From assembly GCF_023935105.1 (NCBI RefSeq), contig NZ_CP096040.1, positions 4,135,001 through 4,199,000 on the forward strand: a stretch of 64,000 nucleotides of DNA. The letters are read 5' to 3'. Each line of letters opens with the position of its first letter. The first letter of the stretch is position 1. The notes below the pieces were generated by a model. It was not told the DNA's origin. It made no database searches and saw only the letters and a program-made list of their open reading frames with translations. Of this stretch, positions 56,557-64,000 are shown one piece after another. Source of the DNA: Caulobacter segnis. GTDB taxonomy: Bacteria; Pseudomonadota; Alphaproteobacteria; Caulobacterales; Caulobacteraceae. A program made the translations under genes and the position numbers.

Positions 56557-56681
56557 TGAAATGTCGAGACTGATTCACCGATTGGTGAACCAATTTCCTT
56601 TCCGGCGCGACTGTTGCTAGTCTCACGCGCTTCGGCCCCGGCCTCTTCGACGAATCCGGCCTTTTCTAAAGGGATCCCCAT

Positions 56682-57293
56682 TTGAACCTCCGCGCGCGTC
56701 AGAAGGCCGCCACCCAGGCCAGCATCCTCCAGGCGGCCTTGGAGATCTTCTCCGAACAAGGATTCGAGGGGGCCTCGACGCGCGAGATCGCCGCCAAGGC
56801 CGGCGTCCATCACGCGCTGATCAAGTATCACTTCGACAACAAGGACGCCCTTTGGCGCTCGGCCGTGACCTTCCTGTTCCAGCGCCAGGCGCGGGAGCTG
56901 CAGCTGCCTGCTCCGGACGATCCGGCCTATCAGTCGTATCGCGACTTCGCCAAGGCGGTGATCCGCTCGGTGGTGCTGTACTCGGCTCGTCATCCTGAGC
57001 ACGCACGCCTGATGGTCCAGGAGAGCGTGCGCGACAGCGAGCGTTTCCGCTGGGCCGCCGAGGAATTCATCGTCGAGGCCCGCAAGGCCGCCGAGAGCTT
57101 CATCCTGCTGTGTCAGCGCGAGGGCATCCTGCCCAAGGTGTCGGTGGCGGCCAGCGTCTACATCTTCGTCGGCGCGGCCCAGCTGTTCTACACCCTGGCG
57201 CCCGAGGTGCGGCAGGTCTGGGGCCTGGATCCGTCCGACCCTGAGGTGATCGAGCAGCACGCCGAGGCGCTTTCGGCGATCCTGGTTCGCTGA
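56682..57293 (+). CDS. TetR family regulator of the glycoside locus
   Basis: The 203-residue protein has a TetR DNA-binding domain (residues 10-56: ILQAALEIFSEQGFEGASTR, then AAKAGVHHALIKYHFDNKDALW) and a ligand-binding helical domain. The start is a TTG at 56682 after AGGGATC, the only in-frame option before the conserved domain. Its gene lies between the two identical palindromes and is not itself preceded by a third, so the left copy may also influence it. A phenolic or sugar derivative would be the natural ligand. Confidence 0.92.
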   Translation: MNLRARQKAATQASILQAALEIFSEQGFEGASTREIAAKAGVHHALIKYHFDNKDALWRSAVTFLFQRQARELQLPAPDDPAYQSYRDFAKAVIRSVVLYSARHPEHARLMVQESVRDSERFRWAAEEFIVEARKAAESFILLCQREGILPKVSVAASVYIFVGAAQLFYTLAPEVRQVWGLDPSDPEVIEQHAEALSAILVR

Positions 57294-57309
57294 TCCCTCT
57301 CGACTTTCA

Positions 57310-57325
57310 TTATGCAGTTGCATAA
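57310..57325 (+). promoter_or_regulatory. TetR operator-like palindrome, right copy
   Basis: An identical TTATGCA-GT-TGCATAA lies 61 bp upstream of the small exported protein that begins the GH78 operon, immediately after the TetR stop. Its flanks match those of the left copy in opposite orientation. Confidence 0.7.
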
Positions 57326-57385
57326 CGTGAACGACGATAACCCACGCGGCCAGTAGCGGCGAAAGCGGCGGGAACGGGGAGTGTG

Positions 57386-57781
57386 ATGATGAAGCGTATG
57401 ATGACGCGCGTGCTGATGGCGGCCACCCTTTGCGCGGCGCCGTTGGGCATGGCCCAGGCCCAAGTCCAGGCCCAGCAGGCCGCGCCGGCCCAGCCCTACT
57501 ACACGCTGGACACCAAGATCGCCGACATCTTCGCCGATCCCAACGCCCGCGACGTCTTCGGCGCATTCTTCCGCAAGCGCGGCGAGGCGGCCGGCCAGCC
57601 CGAGGCCTCGCCCGAGGAACAGGCCAACATCGCCCAAGTGATCAAGAACTTCACCCCGCGCCAGCTGGCGACCTTCCCGCAAGCCAATCTCGACGAGGAA
57701 GGGCTGAAGACGCTGGGCGAGGCCCTGGCCAAGGTGCCGGCCCCGGCCGCGACGGCGACGCCCGCACCCGCCGCGAACTGA
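57386..57781 (+). CDS. Small exported protein preceding the GH78 rhamnosidase
   Basis: The 131-residue protein has a signal peptide (MMKRMMTRVLMAATLCAAPL, cleavage after AQA) and a mature part with AQPYYTLDTKIADIFADPNA, RDVFGAFFRKRGEAAG and a Pro/Ala-rich tail. I do not recognise it, but the compact helical middle looks like a folded domain. It starts after GGGGAG and the rhamnosidase follows 7 bp after its stop, so the two are expressed together. A role as accessory or binding protein for the rhamnosidase substrate is inference. Confidence 0.82.
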   Translation: MMKRMMTRVLMAATLCAAPLGMAQAQVQAQQAAPAQPYYTLDTKIADIFADPNARDVFGAFFRKRGEAAGQPEASPEEQANIAQVIKNFTPRQLATFPQANLDEEGLKTLGEALAKVPAPAATATPAPAAN

Positions 57782-57788
57782 TCCCGCC

Positions 57789-60700
57789 ATGACCGGTCCC
57801 ACCCGGCGTGACGCTCTTTCCGGAGCGGCGGCCCTGGCGGCGTGCCTGACGGCCGGCTCGGCCCGCGCGGCGACAGCCCTCACTGCGCCGGAACGGCTGA
57901 CCAGCGAGCACGCCGCCGGGCCGATCGGGCTGGAGGCGGCCCGTCCGCGCCTGGCCTGGACCCCGCCCGTCGCGCGGCAGAGCGCCTGGCGGGTGCAGGT
58001 CGCAGCCTCCGAGGCCGATCTGCTGGCCGGGCGCCTGACCTGGGACAGCGGCAAGGTCGCCGACGCAACGGCGGTCGAGGCCGTCTATGCCGGTCCTCCC
58101 CTGCCCGCACGCGCCCGGCGGGTCTGGCGCGTGCGGCTTTGGGACGGCGATGGCCGCCCCGGCGCCTGGAGCGCGCCGGCCGGCTTCGAGATGGGTTTGC
58201 TGGCGCCGCGGGACTGGGGCGAGGCCGCCTGGATCGGCCGCCACCTCGCGCCGCCGCGCGGCTGGGCCGATCTGACCCTGGCGGTCGACTTCACGCTGAA
58301 GGGCCGGTTCTTCGACGTCCTGTTCCGGGCCCGCCCCGAGGGCAAGACCTATGGCGAGGCCTACACCCTGCGGGTCGGCATGGTGGACGACGTCCCGTCC
58401 CTGATGTTGCAGGTCCGGCAATATCCCGGCGGCGCGAGCCCGCAGGTCAAGCTGAAGCGCCTGCAGGTCTGGCCGCTGGCGGCGGACCTGAAGGGCCAGC
58501 GTCGCAGGCTGACCATCGAGGCGCGCGGGACCGCGCTGCGCTTCAGCCTGGACGGCGTCCTGATCGGGGCGCTGGACGACGCCACGCAGGCCGAAGGCAC
58601 GATCGGCTTCCTGGCTCCCGAGGCCGAGGCCGCCGTCATCCACGCCGTGACGCTGCGGGCGCCCGATCGCCCCGGCTTCGAGAGCCGCTTCGAGGACGGC
58701 GACAATCCCCTGACCGGCGGCGACGTCGGCCAGGACGGCCTGTTCCTAGCCTCGGGCGTGCCCGGCAAGGACCTGGTCGTCCCCCTGGCCCATCCCGCGC
58801 CCCTGCTGCGCCGCGCCTTCGCGGTGAAGGGCGACATCGTTCGCGCCCGCCTCCATGTCGCCGCCGGCGGCTTCGCGACAGTCAGCCTAAACGGCGCGCC
58901 CGTCGGCCAGAGCGCCCTCGCTACGGGCTGGACAGCCTACGACAAGCGCGTGCTCTACCAGACCCACGACGTCACCGTCCTGCTGAAGGCCGGCGACAAC
59001 GTCCTGACCGCCGAGCTGGCGCGCGGCTGGTACGGGATCACCGAACCCAACGAGTGGTACTTCCACAAGGCCCCCTGGACCGCCGAGCCGGTGCTGAAGG
59101 CGCGGCTGGAAATCATCCTGGCCGATGGGTCGACCCAGGCGCTGACCACCGACGGCACCTGGCGCGCCGCCGACGGGCCCTGCCTGTGGGACTCGATCTA
59201 CGCCGGCGAACGCCGCGACGCCCGGCGCGAGCCCACGGGCTGGCGCGAGCCCGGCTTCGACGACCACGCCTGGGATGCGGCCGTCGTGGCCAAGGGTCCG
59301 GCGGGCCGCCTGGTCGCCGCCATCCACGAACCGATCGCGCCGGTCGCAAGGCATGCGGCGATCTCGGTCAAGGAAGTCCGCTCCGGCGTCTGGGTGTTCG
59401 ACTTCGGCCGCATCCGCACCGGCGTTCCCGAGCTGTCGGTCACCGGTACCGCCGGCCGCACCGTCTCGATGGTCCTGGCCGAGAAGCCGCGCAAGGACGG
59501 CGGGATCCAGGTCGCCAGCGGCCTGATCGACGCCCAGCTGATGACCTGGCGCTACACCCTGGCGGGCCGGGGCCGCGAGACCTGGCGCCCGGCCTTCGGC
59601 TATGGCGGCTTTCGCTACGTGCAGGTCACCGGCCTGGACGGGACGCCGTCCCTCGACACGATCACGGCGGTCGAGATCCACTCGAACGTCGCCAGGATCG
59701 GCCGGTTCGAGTGCGCCGACCCGTTGGTCAACACCATCCATGACGCCGCGCGCCAGGGCCTGCTGAACAATCTGCACGCGGCCCAGACCGACACGCCCAG
59801 CCTCGAGAAGAACGGCTGGACCGGCGACGCCCAGGCTTCGTCGGCCGCCGCCGCCGTGAACTTCGACGTCGTCCGCACCTGGGAGAAGTGGCTGGGCGAC
59901 TTCGTCGACGCCCAGGCGGCCAGCGGCGAGCTGCCCGAGATCGTCCCCTCGACGCCCTATTACGGGTTCGAGAACACACCGGGCTGGAACTACGTCTGGG
60001 GCCCCACCCCGGCCTGGGACGTCGCCGCCTTCGTCCTGCCCGAGGAACTGGCCCTGCGGTTCGGCGCGCGCGCCGCCGAGCCGGTCCGCGCCCTGCAAAG
60101 ACGCCTGGCCGATTACACCGCCCGGTTCCTGCAGGCGCCCGACTATCGCTACGATCACGGCCTCGGCGAATACGCCGCCGCCGGGCCGACCGGCCCGGTC
60201 GACGCGACCTCGACCGCCTATGTCTTCCACATGCTGAAGGCGACGGGCCAGGCCGCGCTGGCCGCCAAGGTCCGCGCCGCCTACAACGCCCGCTACTGGG
60301 ACGGGGCCGGTCGCCGCTATGTCGCTCCGCCCGAGGGCGGCAAGCCCGCGCCGTACTGCCAGACCATGAACGTGCTGCCCGTGGCCTTGGGCCTGGTTCC
60401 GGACGGCCAGGCGCAAGCGGTGATCGACGGCCTGGCCGCCGACATCGCCGCCAAGGGTCACAGGCTGGACGTCGGGGTCTACGCCCTGCGCTATCTGCCC
60501 CTGCTGCTCAGCGACCACGGCCACGGCGAGACGGCCTGGAAGGTCGTCACCCGCACCGACGAGCCCAGTTGGGGCTTCTGGCTGAAGAACGACATCCGCA
60601 GCATGCCCGAGGGCTGGGGCCTGGGCTCGCGGTCATGGAACCATCACTACTTCGCCTCGATCAGCAGCTGGTTCTACGAAGGCCTGGCGGGTCTTCGGCC

Positions 60701-61004
60701 AGCGGCGCCGGGCTATGCCCGCCTGCGCGTGCGGCCGGTCATGCCGAACGGTCTGGGAAGCGCCGGCGCTTCCCAGCGGACGCCGCGCGGCGAAGCCAGT
60801 TCGCGCTGGGTCCGACGGGCCGATGGCGGCGTCACGCTGACGGTCGGCGTCCCGGGGGCCTGCGAGGCGGAGATCTGGCTGCCGAACGGCGGACGCCGCC
60901 TGGCCCATCCGCCGCCGGGCGCCCTCTGGCGCGGCCCCCGCGACGGCCACGCCGTCTATCGCGTCGGCCCGGGATCCTGGACCTTCGAGATCGCGGCCTT
61001 GTGA
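57789..61004 (+). CDS. Alpha-L-rhamnosidase, glycoside hydrolase family 78
   Basis: The 1071-residue enzyme begins with a Tat-type signal (TRRDALSGAAALAACL), so it is exported folded. Visible domains follow the GH78 order: N-terminal beta domains (GLEAARPRLAWTP), the galactose-binding-like N-domain with RRAFAVKGDIVRARLHV, the (alpha/alpha)6 barrel with TDTPSLEKNGWTGDAQ, whose acidic residues are the catalytic and sugar-contacting ones, and a C-terminal beta-sandwich. It releases terminal L-rhamnose from flavonoid glycosides, saponins or pectin side chains. It is 7 bp behind the small exported protein. Confidence 0.95.
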   Translation: MTGPTRRDALSGAAALAACLTAGSARAATALTAPERLTSEHAAGPIGLEAARPRLAWTPPVARQSAWRVQVAASEADLLAGRLTWDSGKVADATAVEAVYAGPPLPARARRVWRVRLWDGDGRPGAWSAPAGFEMGLLAPRDWGEAAWIGRHLAPPRGWADLTLAVDFTLKGRFFDVLFRARPEGKTYGEAYTLRVGMVDDVPSLMLQVRQYPGGASPQVKLKRLQVWPLAADLKGQRRRLTIEARGTALRFSLDGVLIGALDDATQAEGTIGFLAPEAEAAVIHAVTLRAPDRPGFESRFEDGDNPLTGGDVGQDGLFLASGVPGKDLVVPLAHPAPLLRRAFAVKGDIVRARLHVAAGGFATVSLNGAPVGQSALATGWTAYDKRVLYQTHDVTVLLKAGDNVLTAELARGWYGITEPNEWYFHKAPWTAEPVLKARLEIILADGSTQALTTDGTWRAADGPCLWDSIYAGERRDARREPTGWREPGFDDHAWDAAVVAKGPAGRLVAAIHEPIAPVARHAAISVKEVRSGVWVFDFGRIRTGVPELSVTGTAGRTVSMVLAEKPRKDGGIQVASGLIDAQLMTWRYTLAGRGRETWRPAFGYGGFRYVQVTGLDGTPSLDTITAVEIHSNVARIGRFECADPLVNTIHDAARQGLLNNLHAAQTDTPSLEKNGWTGDAQASSAAAAVNFDVVRTWEKWLGDFVDAQAASGELPEIVPSTPYYGFENTPGWNYVWGPTPAWDVAAFVLPEELALRFGARAAEPVRALQRRLADYTARFLQAPDYRYDHGLGEYAAAGPTGPVDATSTAYVFHMLKATGQAALAAKVRAAYNARYWDGAGRRYVAPPEGGKPAPYCQTMNVLPVALGLVPDGQAQAVIDGLAADIAAKGHRLDVGVYALRYLPLLLSDHGHGETAWKVVTRTDEPSWGFWLKNDIRSMPEGWGLGSRSWNHHYFASISSWFYEGLAGLRPAAPGYARLRVRPVMPNGLGSAGASQRTPRGEASSRWVRRADGGVTLTVGVPGACEAEIWLPNGGRRLAHPPPGALWRGPRDGHAVYRVGPGSWTFEIAAL

Positions 61005-61035
61005 CCCCGCCCGGAAACGCCTACGTCAGCCGCAT

Positions 61036-61120
61036 GGGGACGTGGCGGAATCGGTAGACGCGCCGGACTTAAAATCCGTTGGAGCAATCCGTGTGGGTTC
61101 GAGTCCCACCGTCCCTACCA
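61036..61120 (+). tRNA. tRNA-Leu (anticodon UAA)
   Basis: An 85-nt cloverleaf: acceptor GGGGACG paired with CGTCCCT (one G-U), D arm, anticodon stem CGGA/TCCG with loop CTTAAAA (anticodon TAA), a long variable arm (TTGGAGCAATCCG) and T arm GTGGG-TTCGAGT-CCCAC. The 3' CCA is encoded. The large variable arm and the anticodon identify it as leucine. Confidence 0.97.
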
Positions 61121-61324
61121 TCCGAACCGACGCCGCGATCCACCCTTGACGGTAGGCGTCGCCGGACTTCCCGTCATTCGGGAATAGACATTCCGCGCAG
61201 GAATAAACGTTTCTCGGCGCATCGACTCCCGCCAGGATCACGCCGCGTCGCGCAGGGCGAACACCGTTCTCGCGCGGCGGCTCGATGAGCTACCTCCCCA
61301 CCCGCTGCGTTCGAGTATCTGACC

Positions 61325-61723
61325 ATGGCCGAAGACAAGACCCCTGATCCCGTCGACATCCACGTGGGTCGCCGCCTGCGCATGCGCCGCAAGGATCTGG
61401 GCTATTCCCAACAAGCCCTGGCCGACGCCCTGGGCCTGACCTTTCAGCAGGTGCAGAAGTACGAGGGCGGCAGCAACCGCATCAGCGCCAGCAAGCTGCA
61501 CGCCACGGCCATGTTCCTGAAGACGCCGATCGGCTTCTTCTTCGAGGGCCTGGACGATCCGGAAGGCGAGGACTCCACCGCCGCCGACCTGGCCAACGAG
61601 ATGGCCGACTTCTGGTCGCTGCCCGGCGCCCCCGACCTGGCCCGCGCGTTCACGACCATCCAGTCGACCGGCATGCGCAAGCACCTGGTCGACCTGGCGC
61701 GCGCGGTGGCGGGCGAAGAATAG
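61325..61723 (+). CDS. XRE family transcriptional regulator
   Basis: The 132-residue protein has one helix-turn-helix of the XRE/Cro type (residues 15-70, with GYSQQALADALGLTFQQVQK and YEGGSNRISASKL) and an acidic C-terminal helix that may dimerise or bind a ligand. It resembles a family of small alphaproteobacterial regulators. It is monocistronic, so its targets are not known. Confidence 0.9.
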   Translation: MAEDKTPDPVDIHVGRRLRMRRKDLGYSQQALADALGLTFQQVQKYEGGSNRISASKLHATAMFLKTPIGFFFEGLDDPEGEDSTAADLANEMADFWSLPGAPDLARAFTTIQSTGMRKHLVDLARAVAGEE

Positions 61724-61748
61724 GGTTCAGCTAAACCCGTATTGCCTC

Positions 61749-61767
61749 CCTAGGCCTTGTGCCTAGG
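61749..61767. repeat. CCTAGGCCTTG dispersed repeat, copy 2
   Basis: CCTAGGCCTTGTGCCTAGG is the counterpart of the unit at 43232-43249. A further inverted unit, CCTGGGC-ACAG-GGCCCAGG, lies at 61857-61876, so the gap between the XRE gene and the cinA-like gene is largely repeat sequence. Confidence 0.55.
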
Positions 61768-61915
61768 GCCCAGGTTTCCGCTGGCTAGACTAGACGTCGA
61801 ACGCGCCCATGCTGGCGGCTTTCACCCTGCAAGGCCCAGCCTGGCCGGCGATGGGTCCTGGGCACAGGGCCCAGGAAAGCGATGATCTGAAACGCTTCTA
61901 AAGCGGGAAGCCAAT

Positions 61916-62694
61916 CTAAACCGGATCCGCCAGCAGCTCGATATTGGCGGCCCCCGCCTCGGCCAGGGCCGAGATCAGCTCGCCGACGGCCGCGTCCAGC
62001 TCGGCGGCGTCGCGGCCGCGCAGCACCAGGTTGGCGCCGTAGACGTCCGGTGGGCTGAAGAACGGATAGCTGCCCAGCGACATGTCCGGATGGACCTTGG
62101 CCACCGCTTCCAGCGGCGCGGCGATCGTGCCCTCGCCCGTGCCCGTGACGCGGACAGTCTTGCTCAACACCACCGCGCCGGTGCGCAGGCGGGGACCGAC
62201 GTCCTCCAGCATGCCGCGCATGATCGCCGGCACGCCCGCCAGGACGAAGACGTTGTCCTTCTGGAAGCCGGGGGGCCCTGCACCGGGTTCTTCACCAGGC
62301 TGCCGCCTTCCGGCACGTGGGCCATGCGGCGGCGGGCGGCGTTCGGCTCGCCCCAGCGCTCGCGCAGCATGGCCATGATCTCGGGATGCTCCGGCGCGGT
62401 GACGCCGAAGGCCTTGGCGATCGAGTCGGCGGTGATGTCGTCGTGGGTCGGCCCGATGCCGCCGGTGGTGATGACGTAGTCGTAGCGGGTCCGCAGCGCA
62501 TTGACCGCGTCGACGATCTCTTCCTCGATGTCGGGCACCACGCGCGCTTCGCACAGGTCGACGCCGTAGGTCGCCAGGTACTTGGCGATGGCCGACAGGT
62601 TCACATCCTGGGTCCGGCCCGACAGGATCTCGTCGCCGATGATCATCACGGCGGCCGTGACGCGCTCGCCGGTCCCACTTTGGGTGGTCGTCAT
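61916..62694 (-). pseudogene. Competence/damage-inducible protein A (CinA N-domain) with frameshift
   Basis: Read from 62694, the first frame gives the molybdopterin-binding (MoCF) start [16 protein letters not shown] and [11 protein letters not shown], and runs into VKNPVQG. It then shifts frame at a run of six G (62270-62275). The remainder, [20 protein letters not shown] to ANIELLADPV, continues in another frame to the stop at 61916. Joined, they form a ~258-residue protein of normal length for the short CinA/MoaB-like family, so a single base is missing near the G run. It is either a true pseudogene or a sequencing error. Confidence 0.85.
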
Positions 62695-62745
62695 CCGCTG
62701 GATCCCTTATGTCGCTTCGGTCTTCACCTCCGACTTAGGCCCCGT

Positions 62746-63465
62746 ATGCTGCTCCCGCAACCGCTGATCCACGGCCGGCTGGTCAGCCGCTACAAGCGCT
62801 TCTTCGCCGACCTGGTGCTGGACGACGGGCGCGAGATCACCGCCCACTGCCCCAACCCCGGCGCCATGCTGGGCGTCAAGGATCCCGGCCAGGGCGCCTG
62901 GGTGTCGTGGTCGGACGATCCCAAGCGCAAGCTGCCCTGGACCCTGCAGTGCGTCGAGCAGGGCAACGCCCTCGTCGGTATCAACACCCTGCTGCCCAAC
63001 CGGCTGGTGGCCGAGGCCCTGGCCCAGGACGCGATCCCCGAACTGGCCGGCTACCAGACCATCCGGCCGGAGGTGAAGTACGCCGAGGCCAGCCGCGTCG
63101 ACTTCCTGCTGAGCCATCCCGACCGCCCGCCCTGCTGGCTGGAGGTCAAGAACTGTCACTTCAGCCGCGCCCCGGGCCTGGCCGAATTCCCCGACTGCAA
63201 GGCCGAGCGCTCGACCCGGCATCTCGGCGACCTCGCCGCCCAGGTGGCGCTCGGCCACCGCGCCGTCGTGCTGTTCGTCGTCCAGCGCGAGGACTGCGAG
63301 ACCTTCAGCGCCTGCGCCGACCTGGACCCGAAGTTCGCCGCTGGCCTGGACGCGGCGGCCCGGGCGGGGGTGGAGGTGCTCGTCTATGCCTGTGCGATGA
63401 GCACGGAGACGGTTCGGATCGATCGCCGCATCCTGTGGACCAACGCTCACCTAACAGCGATTTAA
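62746..63465 (+). CDS. sfsA: SfsA family sugar-fermentation stimulation protein
   Basis: The 239-residue protein matches SfsA over its whole length: [20 protein letters not shown] at the start, [19 protein letters not shown] in the middle and the conserved Asp/Glu/His residues of the nuclease-like core. In E. coli it binds DNA and promotes maltose use; its wider role is not settled. It starts with ATG at 62746; earlier in-frame starts lie antisense to the cinA gene. It is monocistronic. Confidence 0.92.
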   Translation: MLLPQPLIHGRLVSRYKRFFADLVLDDGREITAHCPNPGAMLGVKDPGQGAWVSWSDDPKRKLPWTLQCVEQGNALVGINTLLPNRLVAEALAQDAIPELAGYQTIRPEVKYAEASRVDFLLSHPDRPPCWLEVKNCHFSRAPGLAEFPDCKAERSTRHLGDLAAQVALGHRAVVLFVVQREDCETFSACADLDPKFAAGLDAAARAGVEVLVYACAMSTETVRIDRRILWTNAHLTAI

Positions 63466-63523
63466 GCTGCAATCGTCGCGCCTTCGGTTACCCATTCGCC
63501 CGGCTCGCGGATGAGGGGATCGC

Positions 63524-63910
63524 ATGAGAAGGACCGTCCTGGCGCTGACCGCACTGGCGCTGGTCTTGTCCGGCTGTGGGCGCACGGATCCCAGCAAGCC
63601 TGAGGGCGGCATGATGCTGGGCCTGCGAGCGATCTTCGCGTTCAAGGCCTGCACCGGCGAGCTGGAGGAGCGTTTCGGCCTGGTGAAGGTCGCGGGCATC
63701 ACCTCGAACGACATGAACCCCATACAGGTGGGCCCGCCCGGCAACTGGGACGTGACGTTCACCGCCGACGTCACCGAAAAGCCCACCGGGCGGGTCACCC
63801 GCTACAAGGGCGTCTGCCACGTGCGGCGCGACCGGCCGACCTCGCTGGACGCGACCTTCCTCAAGGAAATCCGCCCCGGCGAGGGCGTCGTGCGACGGAT
63901 AACCCCATAG
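63524..63910 (+). CDS. Putative lipoprotein of unknown function
   Basis: The 128-residue protein has a clear lipobox (ALVLSGC, Cys18), then a GGM-rich linker and a compact domain with two cysteines (FKACTGELEE and YKGVCHVRRD). I do not recognise the family. It follows sfsA by 58 bp and may be its neighbour in a transcript. The start is supported by GAGGGG upstream. Confidence 0.82.
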   Translation: MRRTVLALTALALVLSGCGRTDPSKPEGGMMLGLRAIFAFKACTGELEERFGLVKVAGITSNDMNPIQVGPPGNWDVTFTADVTEKPTGRVTRYKGVCHVRRDRPTSLDATFLKEIRPGEGVVRRITP

Positions 63911-64000
63911 AGAGGCGCGCCGAAAAGCGGTCAGGGGTTGAAATCCGTGCTAGGATCGCGAGATACGCCCCTTCCGCCTGAGATCGCCGCGCCGCGGCGG
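63911..64000. other. Right-edge intergenic sequence
   Basis: No gene, RNA or terminator is recognisable in the last 90 bases. Confidence 0.5.

Noticed and set aside
58887-60524. Long minus-strand frame inside the GH78 gene
   Set aside because: Antisense to a well-supported rhamnosidase; no domain or ribosome site.

Overview
This is a high-GC, densely packed chromosomal segment whose gene content and style (several TonB-dependent receptors, hybrid histidine kinases, DUF2336, DUF3126, PAS_5 and TorF-type proteins, short intergenic hairpins, frequent ATGA/GTGA overlaps) point to an alphaproteobacterium of the Caulobacterales, most likely a Caulobacter species. I see no phage, integrase, transposase, CRISPR array, rRNA or origin. 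About 55 protein genes, one broken gene and one tRNA are supported.

Layout. 0.3-9.4 kb: an Rrf2 regulator, a CBS-pair protein, a rhomboid protease, a glyoxalase-fold protein, two orphan hybrid histidine kinases and an Uup-type ABC-F ATPase. 9.4-12 kb: a three-gene ABC importer (lipoprotein, ATPase, permease) linked by overlapping stop/start codons. 12-24.3 kb: DUF2336 protein, secreted M16 peptidase, PAS_5 protein, a GMC oxidoreductase-aldo/keto reductase pair, gamma-carbonic anhydrase, PhoH ATPase with a structured leader, OPT transporter and GST. 24.3-36.5 kb: mostly housekeeping or single-gene units, including a TetR/MFS pair, LysR, cysE with a glutaminyl cyclase lipoprotein, a nucleoside-phosphorylase-like protein, NUDIX, nitroreductase, a LytS/LytTR two-component pair, queF and an SDR. 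36.7-42.1 kb: a TorF porin, then an outer-membrane receptor-MFS pair with an FCD-type GntR regulator. 42.3-45.3 kb: a methionine importer operon metN-metI-(unknown 114-aa protein)-metQ. 45.3-47.4 kb: a secreted amidohydrolase and a small TPR-like protein.

47.4-61 kb is the most specialised part: a plant-glycoside/phenolic-ester utilisation locus with a tannase/feruloyl esterase, a GPH sugar symporter, a GH5 glycosidase, a TonB receptor, a type-B carboxylesterase lipoprotein, a TetR regulator, a small exported protein and a Tat-exported GH78 alpha-L-rhamnosidase. Two copies of one palindrome (TTATGCA-GT-TGCATAA) bracket the TetR gene. One sits in front of the esterase-receptor operon and the other in front of the rhamnosidase operon, and each is oriented toward its target, so the regulator probably controls both. 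A degenerate copy lies between the symporter and GH5 genes. 61-64 kb holds tRNA-Leu(UAA), an XRE regulator, a frameshifted cinA-like gene, sfsA and a small lipoprotein.

The best candidates for something new are the twin-palindrome regulon, the unknown protein inside the methionine importer operon, the structured leader with an intrinsic terminator directly in front of phoH, and a motif shared by the GntR gene and the neighbouring TonB receptor.
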